Source: Stenotrophomonas sp. SY1
GTDB lineage: Bacteria > Pseudomonadota > Gammaproteobacteria > Xanthomonadales > Xanthomonadaceae
NCBI RefSeq assembly: GCF_021202945.1
Contig: NZ_JAJOYR010000001.1
Span: forward strand, 2,027,543 to 2,091,542
DNA length: 64,000 nucleotides
Direction of reading: 5' to 3'
The notes below the pieces were generated by a model. That model was not told where the DNA came from and made no database searches. It saw nothing but the letters and a program-made list of their open reading frames with translations. The translations under genes were made by a program, and so were the position numbers. This document shows, piece after piece, positions 19,240-28,207 of the stretch (its first letter is position 1; each line of letters begins with the position of its first letter).

Positions 19240-19740
19240 ATGCATGCAGGTAAAGCTTTGATGGGGCTCGGTGTGGCGCTTGTGTTGGCGGCGTTTGCAT
19301 CGGTTGCCAATGGCGCCCCTCCGCTGGAACAGGAGATCGTCAACCCGAGCGAGGTGCTGTTCGAAGGTGGGCAGGCGTATGCCGATGCCGGCGATGGCAG
19401 GCTCGAGCGGCTGCACAGCCGCAAACAGGACGGCGAGACCGTCTATTACCGTCTTGTGCGTTACGACAACGAGTTCGGCTACCTGGACAGTGCCGGTTCG
19501 GCGCCGGTCGCGCAGCGCAGCAGCAATGGCAGCAACGGTAGCCTGGGCGCTACGCCTTATCGCTACGAGGGTTCGGGCCTGGACCGTCCGGATTTCTATA
19601 ACAGTCCATACAACCGCGATGCACGCCAACGCTATTGGGGGCCGGGTTACTTCGGTAGCTGCAGCCGCTATGACGGCTGCCGCGAAGTGCAGTACGTGCC
19701 TCTGGTTCCGGTTGTCCCGGTCTACCGCCCGGGTTACTGA
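19240..19740 (+). CDS. Secreted protein of unknown function, paralogue B
   Basis: 166 aa; ATG at 19240 chosen because GGAGG lies 9 nt upstream, whereas the longer frame has no such site. Signal peptide about 1-26. Residues 27-85 (VNPSEVLFEGGQAYAD ... VYYRLVRYDNEFGYL) repeat the N-terminal domain of the preceding gene. The C-terminal half differs: a Ser/Gly/Asn linker, then Tyr/Pro/Arg-rich sequence ending VPLVPVVPVYRPGY, with two cysteines. The GQVW domain of paralogue A is missing. A TATACT at 19076-19081 could be the -10 of its own promoter. Function unknown. Confidence 0.72.
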   Translation: MHAGKALMGLGVALVLAAFASVANGAPPLEQEIVNPSEVLFEGGQAYADAGDGRLERLHSRKQDGETVYYRLVRYDNEFGYLDSAGSAPVAQRSSNGSNGSLGATPYRYEGSGLDRPDFYNSPYNRDARQRYWGPGYFGSCSRYDGCREVQYVPLVPVVPVYRPGY

Positions 19741-19762
19741 GCTGGGCGATGTCTCGATGAAA

Positions 19763-19785
19763 AACGGCGGCCATTGGCCGCCGTT
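19763..19785. terminator. Bidirectional terminator between convergent genes
   Basis: AACGGCGGCC, loop ATT, GGCCGCCGTT: a 10-bp stem between the stops of paralogue B and the LysR gene. The A-run on its left becomes a T-run for the minus strand, so it fits best as the LysR terminator. Confidence 0.85.
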
Positions 19786-19815
19786 CTCATGTGCGCATGG
19801 GAGATCGCGGGCCTA

Positions 19816-20838
19816 TCAGTTGCTGAACACTTCCAGCACACGGCCGTTGGGCAGTTCGAGTCCACGCTGCGGACAGATATAGGGCTCCATGTCGGCCAGA
19901 CGCTTGGCGTTGGGGCACTGCAGCAGCATGTAGTTGACGTCGAAGTTGAGCTTGTCGACCAGGAAGTCGATGAATGCGCGGACCTTCGGTGACACCATCC
20001 CGCCGCCAGCGAACACGGCGTTGAAGTCGTAATCCGGGCCGGTCCAGCCCGCCAGCACGCGGCGCAGCATGCCCGATTCGATGAACGGTTTGGCCATGAC
20101 ATCGCTGCTCAGCATCAAGCCTTCGCCAGCTACCAGCATGGTGTTCAGTGCAGAGGGGTCGTTGGCGACCACCAGCGGATTGACCACGAATTCCTGCATC
20201 TGGCCACCGGCTTCGGCCAACGACCAGACGAAACGATGGTTCTGGCTCTGCTGTTTGCGCACCGCGAGCGTGCGGTGATATTGCAGCTCTTCCGGATGGC
20301 GCGGCTCGCCGTAGCGATGGATGTAGCTGGGGCTTGCGAACACCTGCGTGCGCAGGCTGCCGAGTTTGCGCGCGACCAGGTTGGAGTCGGGCAGGGGGCC
20401 GATGCGCAGCGCCATGTCCACTTCACCGGAGATCAGGTCGAGCATCTCGTTGCCAAGGTGCATGTCCACGCGGATTTCCGGGTACTGCTCCTGGAACTGG
20501 CCAAGCAGCGGGGCGATCCAGCTGGTGCCCACCGAATAGGGGACGGTGAAACGCAGCCAGCCGCGTGGGCCGGACTGCAGCTGGCTGACCGCGCTTTCGG
20601 CCTGCTCCAGTTCACGGGCGATGCGCTGGCAGTGCTCGTAGTAGACCGTGCCGGCCTCGGTAAGGCCAAGGCGGCGGGTGGTCCGATGCAGCAGGCGTGC
20701 ACCGAGCCGGGCTTCCAGTTCCTGCACCTTGCGGCTGACCGTGGTCTTGGGGTGGCCGAGCAGACGGGCGGCGGCGGTGAAGCTGCCCTGTTCGACCACT
20801 TTCACGAAGATCAGGGTGTCGTTGAGATCGTTGGCCAT
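19816..20838 (-). CDS. LysR-family regulator divergent from the efflux operon
   Basis: 340 aa from the ATG giving MANDLNDTLIFVKVVEQGSF; an upstream ATG adds 19 atypical residues. N-terminal winged helix (GSFTAAARLLGHPKTTVSRKVQELE) and a substrate-binding domain beginning RGWLRFTVPYSVG. The C-terminus is somewhat long (NAKRLADMEPYICPQRG). By position and class it corresponds to SmeRv of S. maltophilia or MexT of Pseudomonas, which control SmeVWX and MexEF-OprN pumps. A palindrome at 20898-20914 is a likely binding site. Confidence 0.85.
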   Translation of the reverse strand: MANDLNDTLIFVKVVEQGSFTAAARLLGHPKTTVSRKVQELEARLGARLLHRTTRRLGLTEAGTVYYEHCQRIARELEQAESAVSQLQSGPRGWLRFTVPYSVGTSWIAPLLGQFQEQYPEIRVDMHLGNEMLDLISGEVDMALRIGPLPDSNLVARKLGSLRTQVFASPSYIHRYGEPRHPEELQYHRTLAVRKQQSQNHRFVWSLAEAGGQMQEFVVNPLVVANDPSALNTMLVAGEGLMLSSDVMAKPFIESGMLRRVLAGWTGPDYDFNAVFAGGGMVSPKVRAFIDFLVDKLNFDVNYMLLQCPNAKRLADMEPYICPQRGLELPNGRVLEVFSN

Positions 20839-20897
20839 GGGGGGACTCGTGCGGCAGCGGGATTGTGCCGGCGACGGGATGATTATTCCCTTCAATT

Positions 20898-20914
20898 CGT
20901 ACTAATCAAGTACG
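20898..20914. promoter_or_regulatory. Candidate LysR-regulator operator
   Basis: Perfect palindrome CGTACT-AATCA-AGTACG containing a T-N11-A core, 60 bp upstream of the LysR start and 437 bp before the MFP gene. The 512-bp divergent gap is otherwise without a convincing gene; an 86-codon frame from 20930 has no recognised features. Confidence 0.45.
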
Positions 20915-21350
20915 GGTTACAGGACTACTGTGTCGCACTCCGCTTTGACCGGACTTGCAGCCATGCGCCTGCGCCACCTTCCCACGTTCCGCCAGACCCG
21001 CCGCCACACGGCGGTTTCCGGTAACGGCTATTTCCGTTTTGCCCCCAACAACCTGAATCCATTGGACTTTGATGCGCGTTTCAGGACGGCTGACGAGGCC
21101 TCCGAACGCCCGCATGGCGGCCGTCCGGTACACCGTTGGATGCAGCGCGTGCAGCGCTTTGTCCTGCAGGTGGGAGAAAAATTTCCGTGAGCGGGACACT
21201 GAACGGCCCGTCGCACCCTCGTTTGTCGCGGTTCTGGTTGATGCATGCGCAGCACTGCGCGGATTTCCCCCGGAGACGCTGTCCGCAACACGCTCGCAAG
21301 TCCGCTTCCCCCGGTTTCCCCGTTTCCACTTTCCCCCATGGATGCATGAC

Positions 21351-22559
21351 ATGAACGGTATCTCCATCTCCTCCCGCGTCGTACGACGTGTTGCCACCTT
21401 CGGCATCTCGGCGCTCACTCTGGCCGTGCTTGCCGCCTGCAGCGGCGGCCACGCCGAAGAAGCGGGCATGCCGCCGCCCCCGGAAGTCAGTGCCGCGCCG
21501 GTGCTGGTCAAGCAGGTCAGCCAGTGGGATGAATTCAGCGGACGCGTGGAGGCAGTGCAGAGCGTCGAGCTGCGACCGCGCGTGTCCGGCTACATCGACA
21601 AGGTCAACTTTGTCGAAGGCCAGGAAGTGAAGAAGGGCGACGTACTGTTCCTGATTGACGCGCGTACCTACCAGGCCGAGTACGACCGTGCCAATGCTGA
21701 CCTCGCACGCGCACGCACGCAGGCAGCTCTGGCCCGCAGCGAATCCGAACGTGCACGGCGCCTGTCCGATCAGCAGGCCATTTCCACCGAGTCGTGGGAA
21801 CAGAAGCGTTCGGCCGCTGACCAGGCGTCTGCACAGGTGCTGGCGGCCAAGGCGGCGCTGGATTCGGCGGCGCTGAATCTGGAGTTCACCAAGGTGCGTG
21901 CGCCGATCACCGGCCGGGCAGGGCGTGCGGTGGTGACGGCGGGCAATCTGGTTACTGCCGGCGATGCGGCCAGCGTGCTGACCACGCTGGTGTCGCTGGA
22001 TACGGTGCATGTCTACTTCGATGCCGATGAGGCCACGTTCCTGCGCTATGCGCAGATGGCCCGCAAGGGCGAGCGGCCGAGCGAGCGCGACCAGGCCTTG
22101 CCGGTGCGGATCGGCCTGAGTGGCGAAGACGGCTTCCCGCATGAAGGCAAGGTCGATTTCCTTGACAACCAGGTGGCGCGCAGCACCGGCACCATCGGGG
22201 TGCGCGCCCTGCTCGACAACAGCGAGCGCCAGTTCACGCCGGGGCTGTTCGCCCGCGTGCGTCTGCTTGGGAGCGGTGAGTTCCAGGCCGTTCTGGTGGA
22301 CGACAAGGCAGTGCTGACCGATCAGGACCGCAAGTATGTGTACGTGGTCGACAAGGACGGCAAGGCGCAGCGCAAGGACGTACAGCTCGGCCGCACTGCT
22401 GAAGGGCTGCGCATCGTCGAGCAGGGTCTGGCAGCGGGTGACAAGGTGATCGTCGATGGCGTGCAGAAGGTGTTCATGCCGGGCATGCCGGTGCAGGCAA
22501 AGCCGGTGGCAATGCAGGGCCCCGCGCCCGTTGCTGCCAAGACTGCGTCGCTGAACTGA
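21351..22559 (+). CDS. smeV: RND efflux periplasmic adaptor (SmeV/MexE-like)
   Basis: 402 aa; ATG at 21351 puts a lipobox (LAVLAAC, Cys30) in the right place. Membrane fusion protein linking the inner-membrane pump to the outer-membrane channel. The order is a beta-barrel/lipoyl half motif VELRPRVSGYIDKVNFVEGQ, an alpha-hairpin rich in Ala/Arg/Glu (about 95-160), lipoyl second half KVRAPITGRAGR, then beta-barrel and membrane-proximal domains. Followed 110 bp later by the RND pump gene. The symbol rests on synteny with smeU1-V-W-U2-X; it is a family-level assignment. Confidence 0.85.
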   Translation: MNGISISSRVVRRVATFGISALTLAVLAACSGGHAEEAGMPPPPEVSAAPVLVKQVSQWDEFSGRVEAVQSVELRPRVSGYIDKVNFVEGQEVKKGDVLFLIDARTYQAEYDRANADLARARTQAALARSESERARRLSDQQAISTESWEQKRSAADQASAQVLAAKAALDSAALNLEFTKVRAPITGRAGRAVVTAGNLVTAGDAASVLTTLVSLDTVHVYFDADEATFLRYAQMARKGERPSERDQALPVRIGLSGEDGFPHEGKVDFLDNQVARSTGTIGVRALLDNSERQFTPGLFARVRLLGSGEFQAVLVDDKAVLTDQDRKYVYVVDKDGKAQRKDVQLGRTAEGLRIVEQGLAAGDKVIVDGVQKVFMPGMPVQAKPVAMQGPAPVAAKTASLN

Positions 22560-22669
22560 TCCGCTGCTTCGTTTGACGCCGGCGCGCGTGCCGGTCATTC
22601 GCCTTCGCCCGACTGGGTGAGGGCAGGGTGGCTGTACCTGCGCGCTGGCCTTTCCAAGGAATTTCCCAG

Positions 22670-25600
22670 ATGGATTTTTCGCGTTTCTTCATCGACAGGC
22701 CGATCTTCGCGGCGGTGTTGTCGATCGTTATCTTCGCTGCCGGCCTGATCGCCATTCCGATCCTGCCGATCAGTGAATATCCGGACGTGGTGCCGCCTTC
22801 GGTGGTGGTACGCACGGTGTATCCGGGTGCCAATCCCAAGGTCATCGCCGAGACAGTGGCCACGCCGCTGGAAGAAGCCATCAACGGCGTCGAAGACATG
22901 ATGTACCTCAAGTCGGTGGCCGGCTCCGACGGCGTGCTGCAGATGACCATCACCTTCCGCCCCGGTACCGATCCGGATGCGGCAGCGGTGAAGGTGCAGA
23001 ACCGCGTGGCCCAGGCGCAGGCGCGTCTGCCCGAGGACGTGCGCCGGCAGGGCGTGACCACCCAGAAGCAGTCGCCGACCTTCCTGATGGTCGTGCACCT
23101 GACTTCGCCCAAGGGCAAGTACGACACCCTGTACCTGCGCAACTACGCACGCCTGCACGTCAAGGACGCGCTGTCGCGCATCCAGGGCGTGGGTGACGCG
23201 CAGATCTTCGGCGGCGGTGACTACGCGATGCGTGCCTGGCTCGATCCTGACCGGGTCGCGTCGCGTGGCTTGACTGCCAGTGACGTGGTTGCGGCCATGC
23301 GCGAGCAGAACGTGCAGGTGTCGGCCGGCCAGCTCGGTGCCGAGCCGATGCCCAACAGCCAGTTCCTGACCCTGATCAATGCGCAGGGCCGTCTGCGCAG
23401 CGAGAAGGAGTTCGGCGACATCGTGCTCAAGAGCGGTGCCGACGGTGAAGTGGTGCGACTGTCGGACGTGGCCCGTGTGGAACTGGGTGCCGGTGACTAC
23501 ACGCTGCGCTCGCAGCTGGATGGCAAGAACGCGGTGGGCATCGGCATCTTCCAGTCGCCGGGTGCCAACGCACTGGAAATCCGCGATGCGGTGATCGGCA
23601 CGATGGACGAGATGCAGAAGTCCATGCCGGACGACGTCAAGTACGAGGCGGTGTATGACACCACCATCTTCGTGCGCGATTCGATCAAGGCCGTGGTGAC
23701 CACGCTGCTGGAAGCCATCGCGCTGGTGGTGCTGGTGGTGATCCTGTTCCTGCAGACCTGGCGCGCGTCGATCATTCCGTTGATCGCGGTGCCGGTGTCG
23801 ATCGTGGGTACGTTCGCAGCGCTGTACCTGCTGGGCTTCTCGATCAACACGCTGAGCCTGTTCGGATTGGTGCTGGCTATCGGCATCGTGGTCGATGACG
23901 CGATCGTGGTGGTGGAGAACGTCGAGCGCAACATCGAGGAAGGCTTGTCGCCGACGGCGGCGGCGCACCAGGCGATGAAGGAAGTATCCGGCCCGATCGT
24001 CGCGATCGCGTTGGTGTTGTGTGCGGTGTTCGTGCCGATGGCGTTCCTGTCCGGCGTGACCGGCCAGTTCTACAAGCAGTTCGCAGTGACCATCGCCATC
24101 TCGACGGTGATCTCGGCCATCAATTCGCTGACCCTGTCGCCGGCGCTGGCTGCGCGCCTGCTCAAGCCGCACGGTGCGCCGAAGGATGCCCCGACCCGCC
24201 TGATCGACCGCTTGTTCGGCTGGGTATTCCGCCCGTTCAACCGCTTCTTCAAGTCCAGCTCGGAAAAGTACGAGCGTGGCGTGTCGAAGATTCTCGGTCG
24301 TCGTGGTGCGGTGTTCCTGGTCTATGCGGTGCTGCTGGTCGGCACCGGCGTGATCTTCAAGCTGGTACCGCCGGGTTTCATTCCGACCCAGGACAAGCTG
24401 TACCTGATCGCCGGCGTGAAGTTGCCGGAAGGTTCGTCGATCGCACGTACCGATGAAATGCTGCGCAAGGTTGCCAAGATTGCCCAGGAAACCGACGGCG
24501 TGGCCCATACCATCTCGTTCCCGGGCCTGAACGCGCTGCAGTTCACCAACACGCCCAACACCGGCGTGGCGTTCATCCCGCTCAAGCCGTTCAATGAGCG
24601 CAATGGTCGGACCGCTGCCGAGATCAATGCCGAGATCAACCAGAAGATCGCCGGACTGAAGGAAGGTTTCGCGTTCGCGATGATGCCGCCGCCGATCCTG
24701 GGGCTGGGCAACGGCAACGGCTACCAGATGTTCATCGAGGATCGCGGCAATCTCGGCTATGGCGCGTTGCAGAACGCGGTGCAGTCGATGCAGGGTGCGG
24801 TGGCACAGACACCGGGCATGGCCTATCCGATCACCAGCTACCAGGCCAACGTGCCGCAGCTGGATGCGGAGGTGGACCGGGTGAAAGCCAAGGCACAAGG
24901 CGTGCAGCTGACCGAGTTGTTCGACACGCTGCAGACCTACCTTGGCTCGGCCTATGTCAACGACTTCAACCAGTTTGGCCGTACCTGGCAGGTGATCGCA
25001 CAGGCCGACGGTCAGTTCCGCGACAGCGTGGAAGACATCGGCAAGCTGCGCACCCGCAATGATCGTGGCGAGATGGTGCCGATCGGTTCGATGGTGACCA
25101 TCAAGGAAACCTACGGTCCGGACCCGGTGCTGCGCTTCAACGGCTACCCGGCCGCTGACCTGGCTGGCGAGGCGGACCCGCGCATGCTGTCCTCGGCCGA
25201 AGCGATGAACAAGCTCACCGAGATTGCCGGCAAGGTGCTGCCGGTGGGCATGGCGACCGAATGGACCGACCTGAGCTACCAGCAGGCCACCCAGGGCAAC
25301 GCTGCTTTCATCGTGTTCCCGGTGGCGATCCTGCTGGCCTTCCTGGTGCTGGCTGCGCTGTATGAAAGCTGGTCGCTGCCGTTGGCGGTGATCCTGATCG
25401 TGCCGATGACGCTGCTGTCGGCCTTGTTCGGCGTGTGGCTGACCGGTGGTGACAACAATGTGTTCGTGCAGGTGGGCCTGGTGGTGTTGATGGGCCTGGC
25501 ATGCAAGAACGCGATCCTGATCGTCGAGTTCGCCCGTGAGCTGGAGATGGGCGGCAAGGGCATCGTTGAAGCGGCACTGGAAGCCTGCCGTCTGCGTCTG

Positions 25601-25840
25601 CGTCCGATCGTGATGACTTCCATCGCCTTCATCGCCGGCACCATTCCGCTGGTGCTCTCGCATGGCGCTGGTGCCGAGGTTCGCTCGGTAACAGGCATCA
25701 CCGTGTTCGCCGGCATGTTGGGCGTGACCCTGTTCGGCCTGTTCCTGACTCCGGTGTTCTATGTCGCGCTGCGCAAGTTCGTCACCCGCAAAGGTGGTGG
25801 CAAGCTGGTACAGCATGGCGAGCCGACGATTCACCACTGA
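22670..25840 (+). CDS. smeW: RND multidrug efflux pump (SmeW/MexF-like)
   Basis: 1056 aa from ATG 22670 (AAGGA 9 nt upstream), giving the canonical MDFSRFFIDRPIFAAVLS start. Proton-driven inner-membrane trimer. Twelve membrane segments in two halves with large periplasmic loops after segments 1 and 7. The proton-relay Asp pair is in VLAIGIVVDDAIVVVENVER. The second half has the PPGFIPTQDKLYLI and LACKNAILIVEFARE motifs of the HAE1 family. Short 57-residue charged linkage between halves is normal. MexF-group substrates include chloramphenicol, quinolones and tetracyclines in known members; the substrates here are not predictable. Confidence 0.93.
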   Translation: MDFSRFFIDRPIFAAVLSIVIFAAGLIAIPILPISEYPDVVPPSVVVRTVYPGANPKVIAETVATPLEEAINGVEDMMYLKSVAGSDGVLQMTITFRPGTDPDAAAVKVQNRVAQAQARLPEDVRRQGVTTQKQSPTFLMVVHLTSPKGKYDTLYLRNYARLHVKDALSRIQGVGDAQIFGGGDYAMRAWLDPDRVASRGLTASDVVAAMREQNVQVSAGQLGAEPMPNSQFLTLINAQGRLRSEKEFGDIVLKSGADGEVVRLSDVARVELGAGDYTLRSQLDGKNAVGIGIFQSPGANALEIRDAVIGTMDEMQKSMPDDVKYEAVYDTTIFVRDSIKAVVTTLLEAIALVVLVVILFLQTWRASIIPLIAVPVSIVGTFAALYLLGFSINTLSLFGLVLAIGIVVDDAIVVVENVERNIEEGLSPTAAAHQAMKEVSGPIVAIALVLCAVFVPMAFLSGVTGQFYKQFAVTIAISTVISAINSLTLSPALAARLLKPHGAPKDAPTRLIDRLFGWVFRPFNRFFKSSSEKYERGVSKILGRRGAVFLVYAVLLVGTGVIFKLVPPGFIPTQDKLYLIAGVKLPEGSSIARTDEMLRKVAKIAQETDGVAHTISFPGLNALQFTNTPNTGVAFIPLKPFNERNGRTAAEINAEINQKIAGLKEGFAFAMMPPPILGLGNGNGYQMFIEDRGNLGYGALQNAVQSMQGAVAQTPGMAYPITSYQANVPQLDAEVDRVKAKAQGVQLTELFDTLQTYLGSAYVNDFNQFGRTWQVIAQADGQFRDSVEDIGKLRTRNDRGEMVPIGSMVTIKETYGPDPVLRFNGYPAADLAGEADPRMLSSAEAMNKLTEIAGKVLPVGMATEWTDLSYQQATQGNAAFIVFPVAILLAFLVLAALYESWSLPLAVILIVPMTLLSALFGVWLTGGDNNVFVQVGLVVLMGLACKNAILIVEFARELEMGGKGIVEAALEACRLRLRPIVMTSIAFIAGTIPLVLSHGAGAEVRSVTGITVFAGMLGVTLFGLFLTPVFYVALRKFVTRKGGGKLVQHGEPTIHH

Positions 25841-25936
25841 CGGGCTCTTCCGTTCCGTCATTCCCGTGAAAGCGGGGATGGCGGGCGGGGATAGGCTTCA
25901 GGTTGTCGATATCAACTCCCCCATGAGAACAATCAA

Positions 25937-26674
25937 ATGAGCATCCAGAACGAAAAGATCGCCCTGGTCACCGGCGCCACCCGCGGTATCGGCACCGAAA
26001 CCGTGCGCCAGCTTGCACAGGCCGGGGTGCATACGCTGCTGGCCGGGCGCAAGCGCGAAACTGCGGTCGAGCTGGCGCTGAAGCTGCAGGCCGAAGGTCT
26101 TCCGGTGGAAGCGCTGCAACTGGACGTGGCAGACGCAGACAGCATCGCCATCGCCGTCGAGCAGGTGACCCAGCGGCACGGCAAGCTGGACATCCTGGTC
26201 AACAATGCCGGCATCCTGGTCGAGAACCCGGCGCTGGCACCTTCGGCGCAGCCGCTGGAAGCCTGGCAGAGCACCTTCGACACCAATGTGTATGCGGTGG
26301 TGGCGGTGACCCAGGCGTTCCTGCCGCTGCTGCGCAAATCCAGCGCCGGACGCATCGTCAATGTTTCCAGTGTCCTCGCTTCGCAGACGCTGCATGCCGA
26401 TCCGGCATCGGACATCTACGATTTCAAGATTCCCGCCTACAACGCCTCCAAGGCGGCCGTGAACAGCTGGACGCTGAGCCTGGCGTACGAGCTGCGCGAC
26501 ACGCCGATCAAGGTCAACGCGGTGCATCCGGGTTACGTGAAAACCGACATGAACGGCGGCGAAGGTGAAATCGGCATCAGTGAAGGCGCGCGTTCCAGCG
26601 TGCAGATGTCGCTGATCGATGCCGATGGCCCGAACGGCAGCTTCACGTATCTGGGCGAGGTCCTGCCATGGTGA
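25937..26674 (+). CDS. Short-chain dehydrogenase/reductase inside the efflux operon (SmeU2-like)
   Basis: 245 aa, cytosolic. Classical SDR: NAD(P) loop TGATRGIG (12-19) with basic GRKRE suggesting NADPH, NNAG (about 88), catalytic Ser in NVSSVLAS and YNASK. It sits between pump and channel genes and overlaps the channel gene by 7 bp, so it is part of the operon. In S. maltophilia smeU2 has this position. A role in modifying a toxic carbonyl or quinone substrate of the pump is an inference. Confidence 0.9.
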   Translation: MSIQNEKIALVTGATRGIGTETVRQLAQAGVHTLLAGRKRETAVELALKLQAEGLPVEALQLDVADADSIAIAVEQVTQRHGKLDILVNNAGILVENPALAPSAQPLEAWQSTFDTNVYAVVAVTQAFLPLLRKSSAGRIVNVSSVLASQTLHADPASDIYDFKIPAYNASKAAVNSWTLSLAYELRDTPIKVNAVHPGYVKTDMNGGEGEIGISEGARSSVQMSLIDADGPNGSFTYLGEVLPW

Positions 26675-28083
26675 TGCGCGTGTTGACCGCGGCCGTGACC
26701 AGCGCACTGCTGGCCGGCTGCATGACGGTAGGTCCGGACTACAAGGCGCCACCGGTCGAGCCGGTCACATTGAGCGGCGTGAGTGAGCCGGTGTTCACCG
26801 CTGAATCGCCGGTGGTGGAATGGTGGGGCCAGTTCCAGGACCCGGTGCTGCAGCAATTGGTGCAGACCGCACTGGGCGACAACCTTGATCTATACATCGC
26901 CATGGCGCGTGTGCGCGAGGCCCGCGCGGTGTTCTCCGAGCAGCGTCTGGATCAGCTTCCTCACGTGACGGCCGATGGCAGCTACGACCGACGCAAGCAG
27001 CCGGACGCCAACCAGAACGGTGAGCGCATCTTCGGTGAGAGCTACCAGGCCGGTTTCGATGCGGGTTGGGAGCTGGATCTGTTCGGGCGCAAGCGTCGCG
27101 CAACCGAAGCGGCGCGTGCCGATCTGGGTGCCGAACGCGACAATCTGGCCGATGCACAGATCACCGTGGCGGCGGAGGTGGCGCGCAACTATTTCGAGCT
27201 GCGCGGTGCGCAGAAACGCATCGCCGTTGCCAGGCACACTCTGGCCAACGTGCATGAAACACAGTCGTTGACCGAGAAGCGCTGGGAGTTGGGTGCGGGC
27301 AGCGAACTGGATGTGCAGAGCAGTCTGGCCAGGTTGAAGGCCATCGAGGCGGACATCCCGTTGCTGGAAGTGGCCGAAGCACAGTCGCGGCGACGTCTGG
27401 CGGTGCTGCTGGGCAAGCGCCCGGATGCATTGGATGCACTGCTGCAGCCGCGCAAAGTGCCGGCCTTCACCAGGGCGCTGCCGCTGGGCGACACCAGCAA
27501 TCTGCTGCGGCAACGTCCGGACGTACGCGCCGCCGAACGGCGACTGGCCGCTGCCACCGCGCGGGTCGGCGTGGCGACGGCGGATATGTTCCCACGCATC
27601 AGCCTCAGTGGCTTCGTCGGTTTCCTCTCCGGTGACGCCAGTGGGCTGATCAATGGTGACAACAAGACATGGTCACTGACGCCGTCGATCAGCTGGGCAG
27701 CGTTCGACTTCGGTTCGGTCCGTGCCCGACTGCGCGCGAGCAAGGCCCAGGCCGACGGCGTTGCCGCCGAGTACGAGAAGACCGTGCTGCTGGCGCTGGA
27801 AGACACCGAGAACGCATTGACGCGTTACGCCAAGGAGCAGGCAAGGCTGGCGCTGGTGGTCGAGCAGGCGCGAGCGGCGCGTCGTGCCGAAGCGCTGGCA
27901 AGGGTGCGCTATCAGGAAGGCTCGGAGGATTTCCTGGCCCTGCTGGACGCGCAGCGTAACCAGCTGACTGCCGACGATGCGTTGGCCGACGCCGAGGCAA
28001 CAGTCAACGTCGCCGCGGTAGCGGTCTACAAGGCGATTGGTGGCGCAAGGCAGTCGGACACGGCGCTGGTCGGGCGTCTTTGA
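26668..28083 (+). CDS. smeX: Outer-membrane efflux channel lipoprotein (SmeX/OprN-like)
   Basis: 471 aa with lipobox LLAGC (Cys18) and the typical mature start MTVGPDYKAPPV. TolC-type NodT-family channel. Two homologous halves are visible: WWGQFQDPVLQQLVQTAL ... YQAGFDAGWELDLFGR and LLRQRPDVRAAERRLAAATARVGVATADMFPRISLSG. Long helical stretches cover about 100-250 and 330-460. It overlaps the SDR gene by 7 bp and is followed by a terminator at 28158. Confidence 0.92.
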   Translation: MVMRVLTAAVTSALLAGCMTVGPDYKAPPVEPVTLSGVSEPVFTAESPVVEWWGQFQDPVLQQLVQTALGDNLDLYIAMARVREARAVFSEQRLDQLPHVTADGSYDRRKQPDANQNGERIFGESYQAGFDAGWELDLFGRKRRATEAARADLGAERDNLADAQITVAAEVARNYFELRGAQKRIAVARHTLANVHETQSLTEKRWELGAGSELDVQSSLARLKAIEADIPLLEVAEAQSRRRLAVLLGKRPDALDALLQPRKVPAFTRALPLGDTSNLLRQRPDVRAAERRLAAATARVGVATADMFPRISLSGFVGFLSGDASGLINGDNKTWSLTPSISWAAFDFGSVRARLRASKAQADGVAAEYEKTVLLALEDTENALTRYAKEQARLALVVEQARAARRAEALARVRYQEGSEDFLALLDAQRNQLTADDALADAEATVNVAAVAVYKAIGGARQSDTALVGRL

Positions 28084-28095
28084 TCGCTCCAGGCT

Positions 28096-28116
28096 CCTCT
28101 CCCTCAGTAGGAGAGG
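28096..28116. repeat. Short GC-rich palindrome of the dispersed family
   Basis: CCTCTCC, loop, GGAGAGG, followed by a G-rich run. It is the same family as 1288-1313 and others, sitting 13 bp past the smeX stop. Confidence 0.55.
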
Positions 28117-28157
28117 GGGCGGGGAAAGGGCGCCCCATCGCTGGATAGTCCAAACAG

Positions 28158-28183
28158 AAAAGGCGGCCAGTCGGCCGCCTTTT
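28158..28183. terminator. Bidirectional terminator between convergent genes
   Basis: AAAAGGCGGCC, loop AGTC, GGCCGCCTTTT: an 11-bp stem flanked by A- and T-runs. It ends both the efflux operon and the aminotransferase gene. Confidence 0.9.
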
Positions 28184-28207
28184 CATTTCAATCAAACCAA
28201 CGGCAAC

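Noticed and set aside
20930-21190. An 86-codon frame in front of smeV as a leader gene or smeU1 remnant
   Set aside because: No SDR motif, no ribosome binding site, Arg/His-rich composition like other chance frames; kept only as a possibility within the leader finding.
22595-25861. A 1088-codon open frame antisense to the RND pump gene
   Set aside because: Mirror of high-GC codon usage; its translation is rich in His, Gln and Arg and has no domain, while the plus strand encodes a complete pump.
25855-25885. Terminator between the RND pump and SDR genes
   Set aside because: ATTCCCG...CGGGGAT is a short repeat-like hairpin without a T-run, and the SDR gene clearly belongs to the operon.
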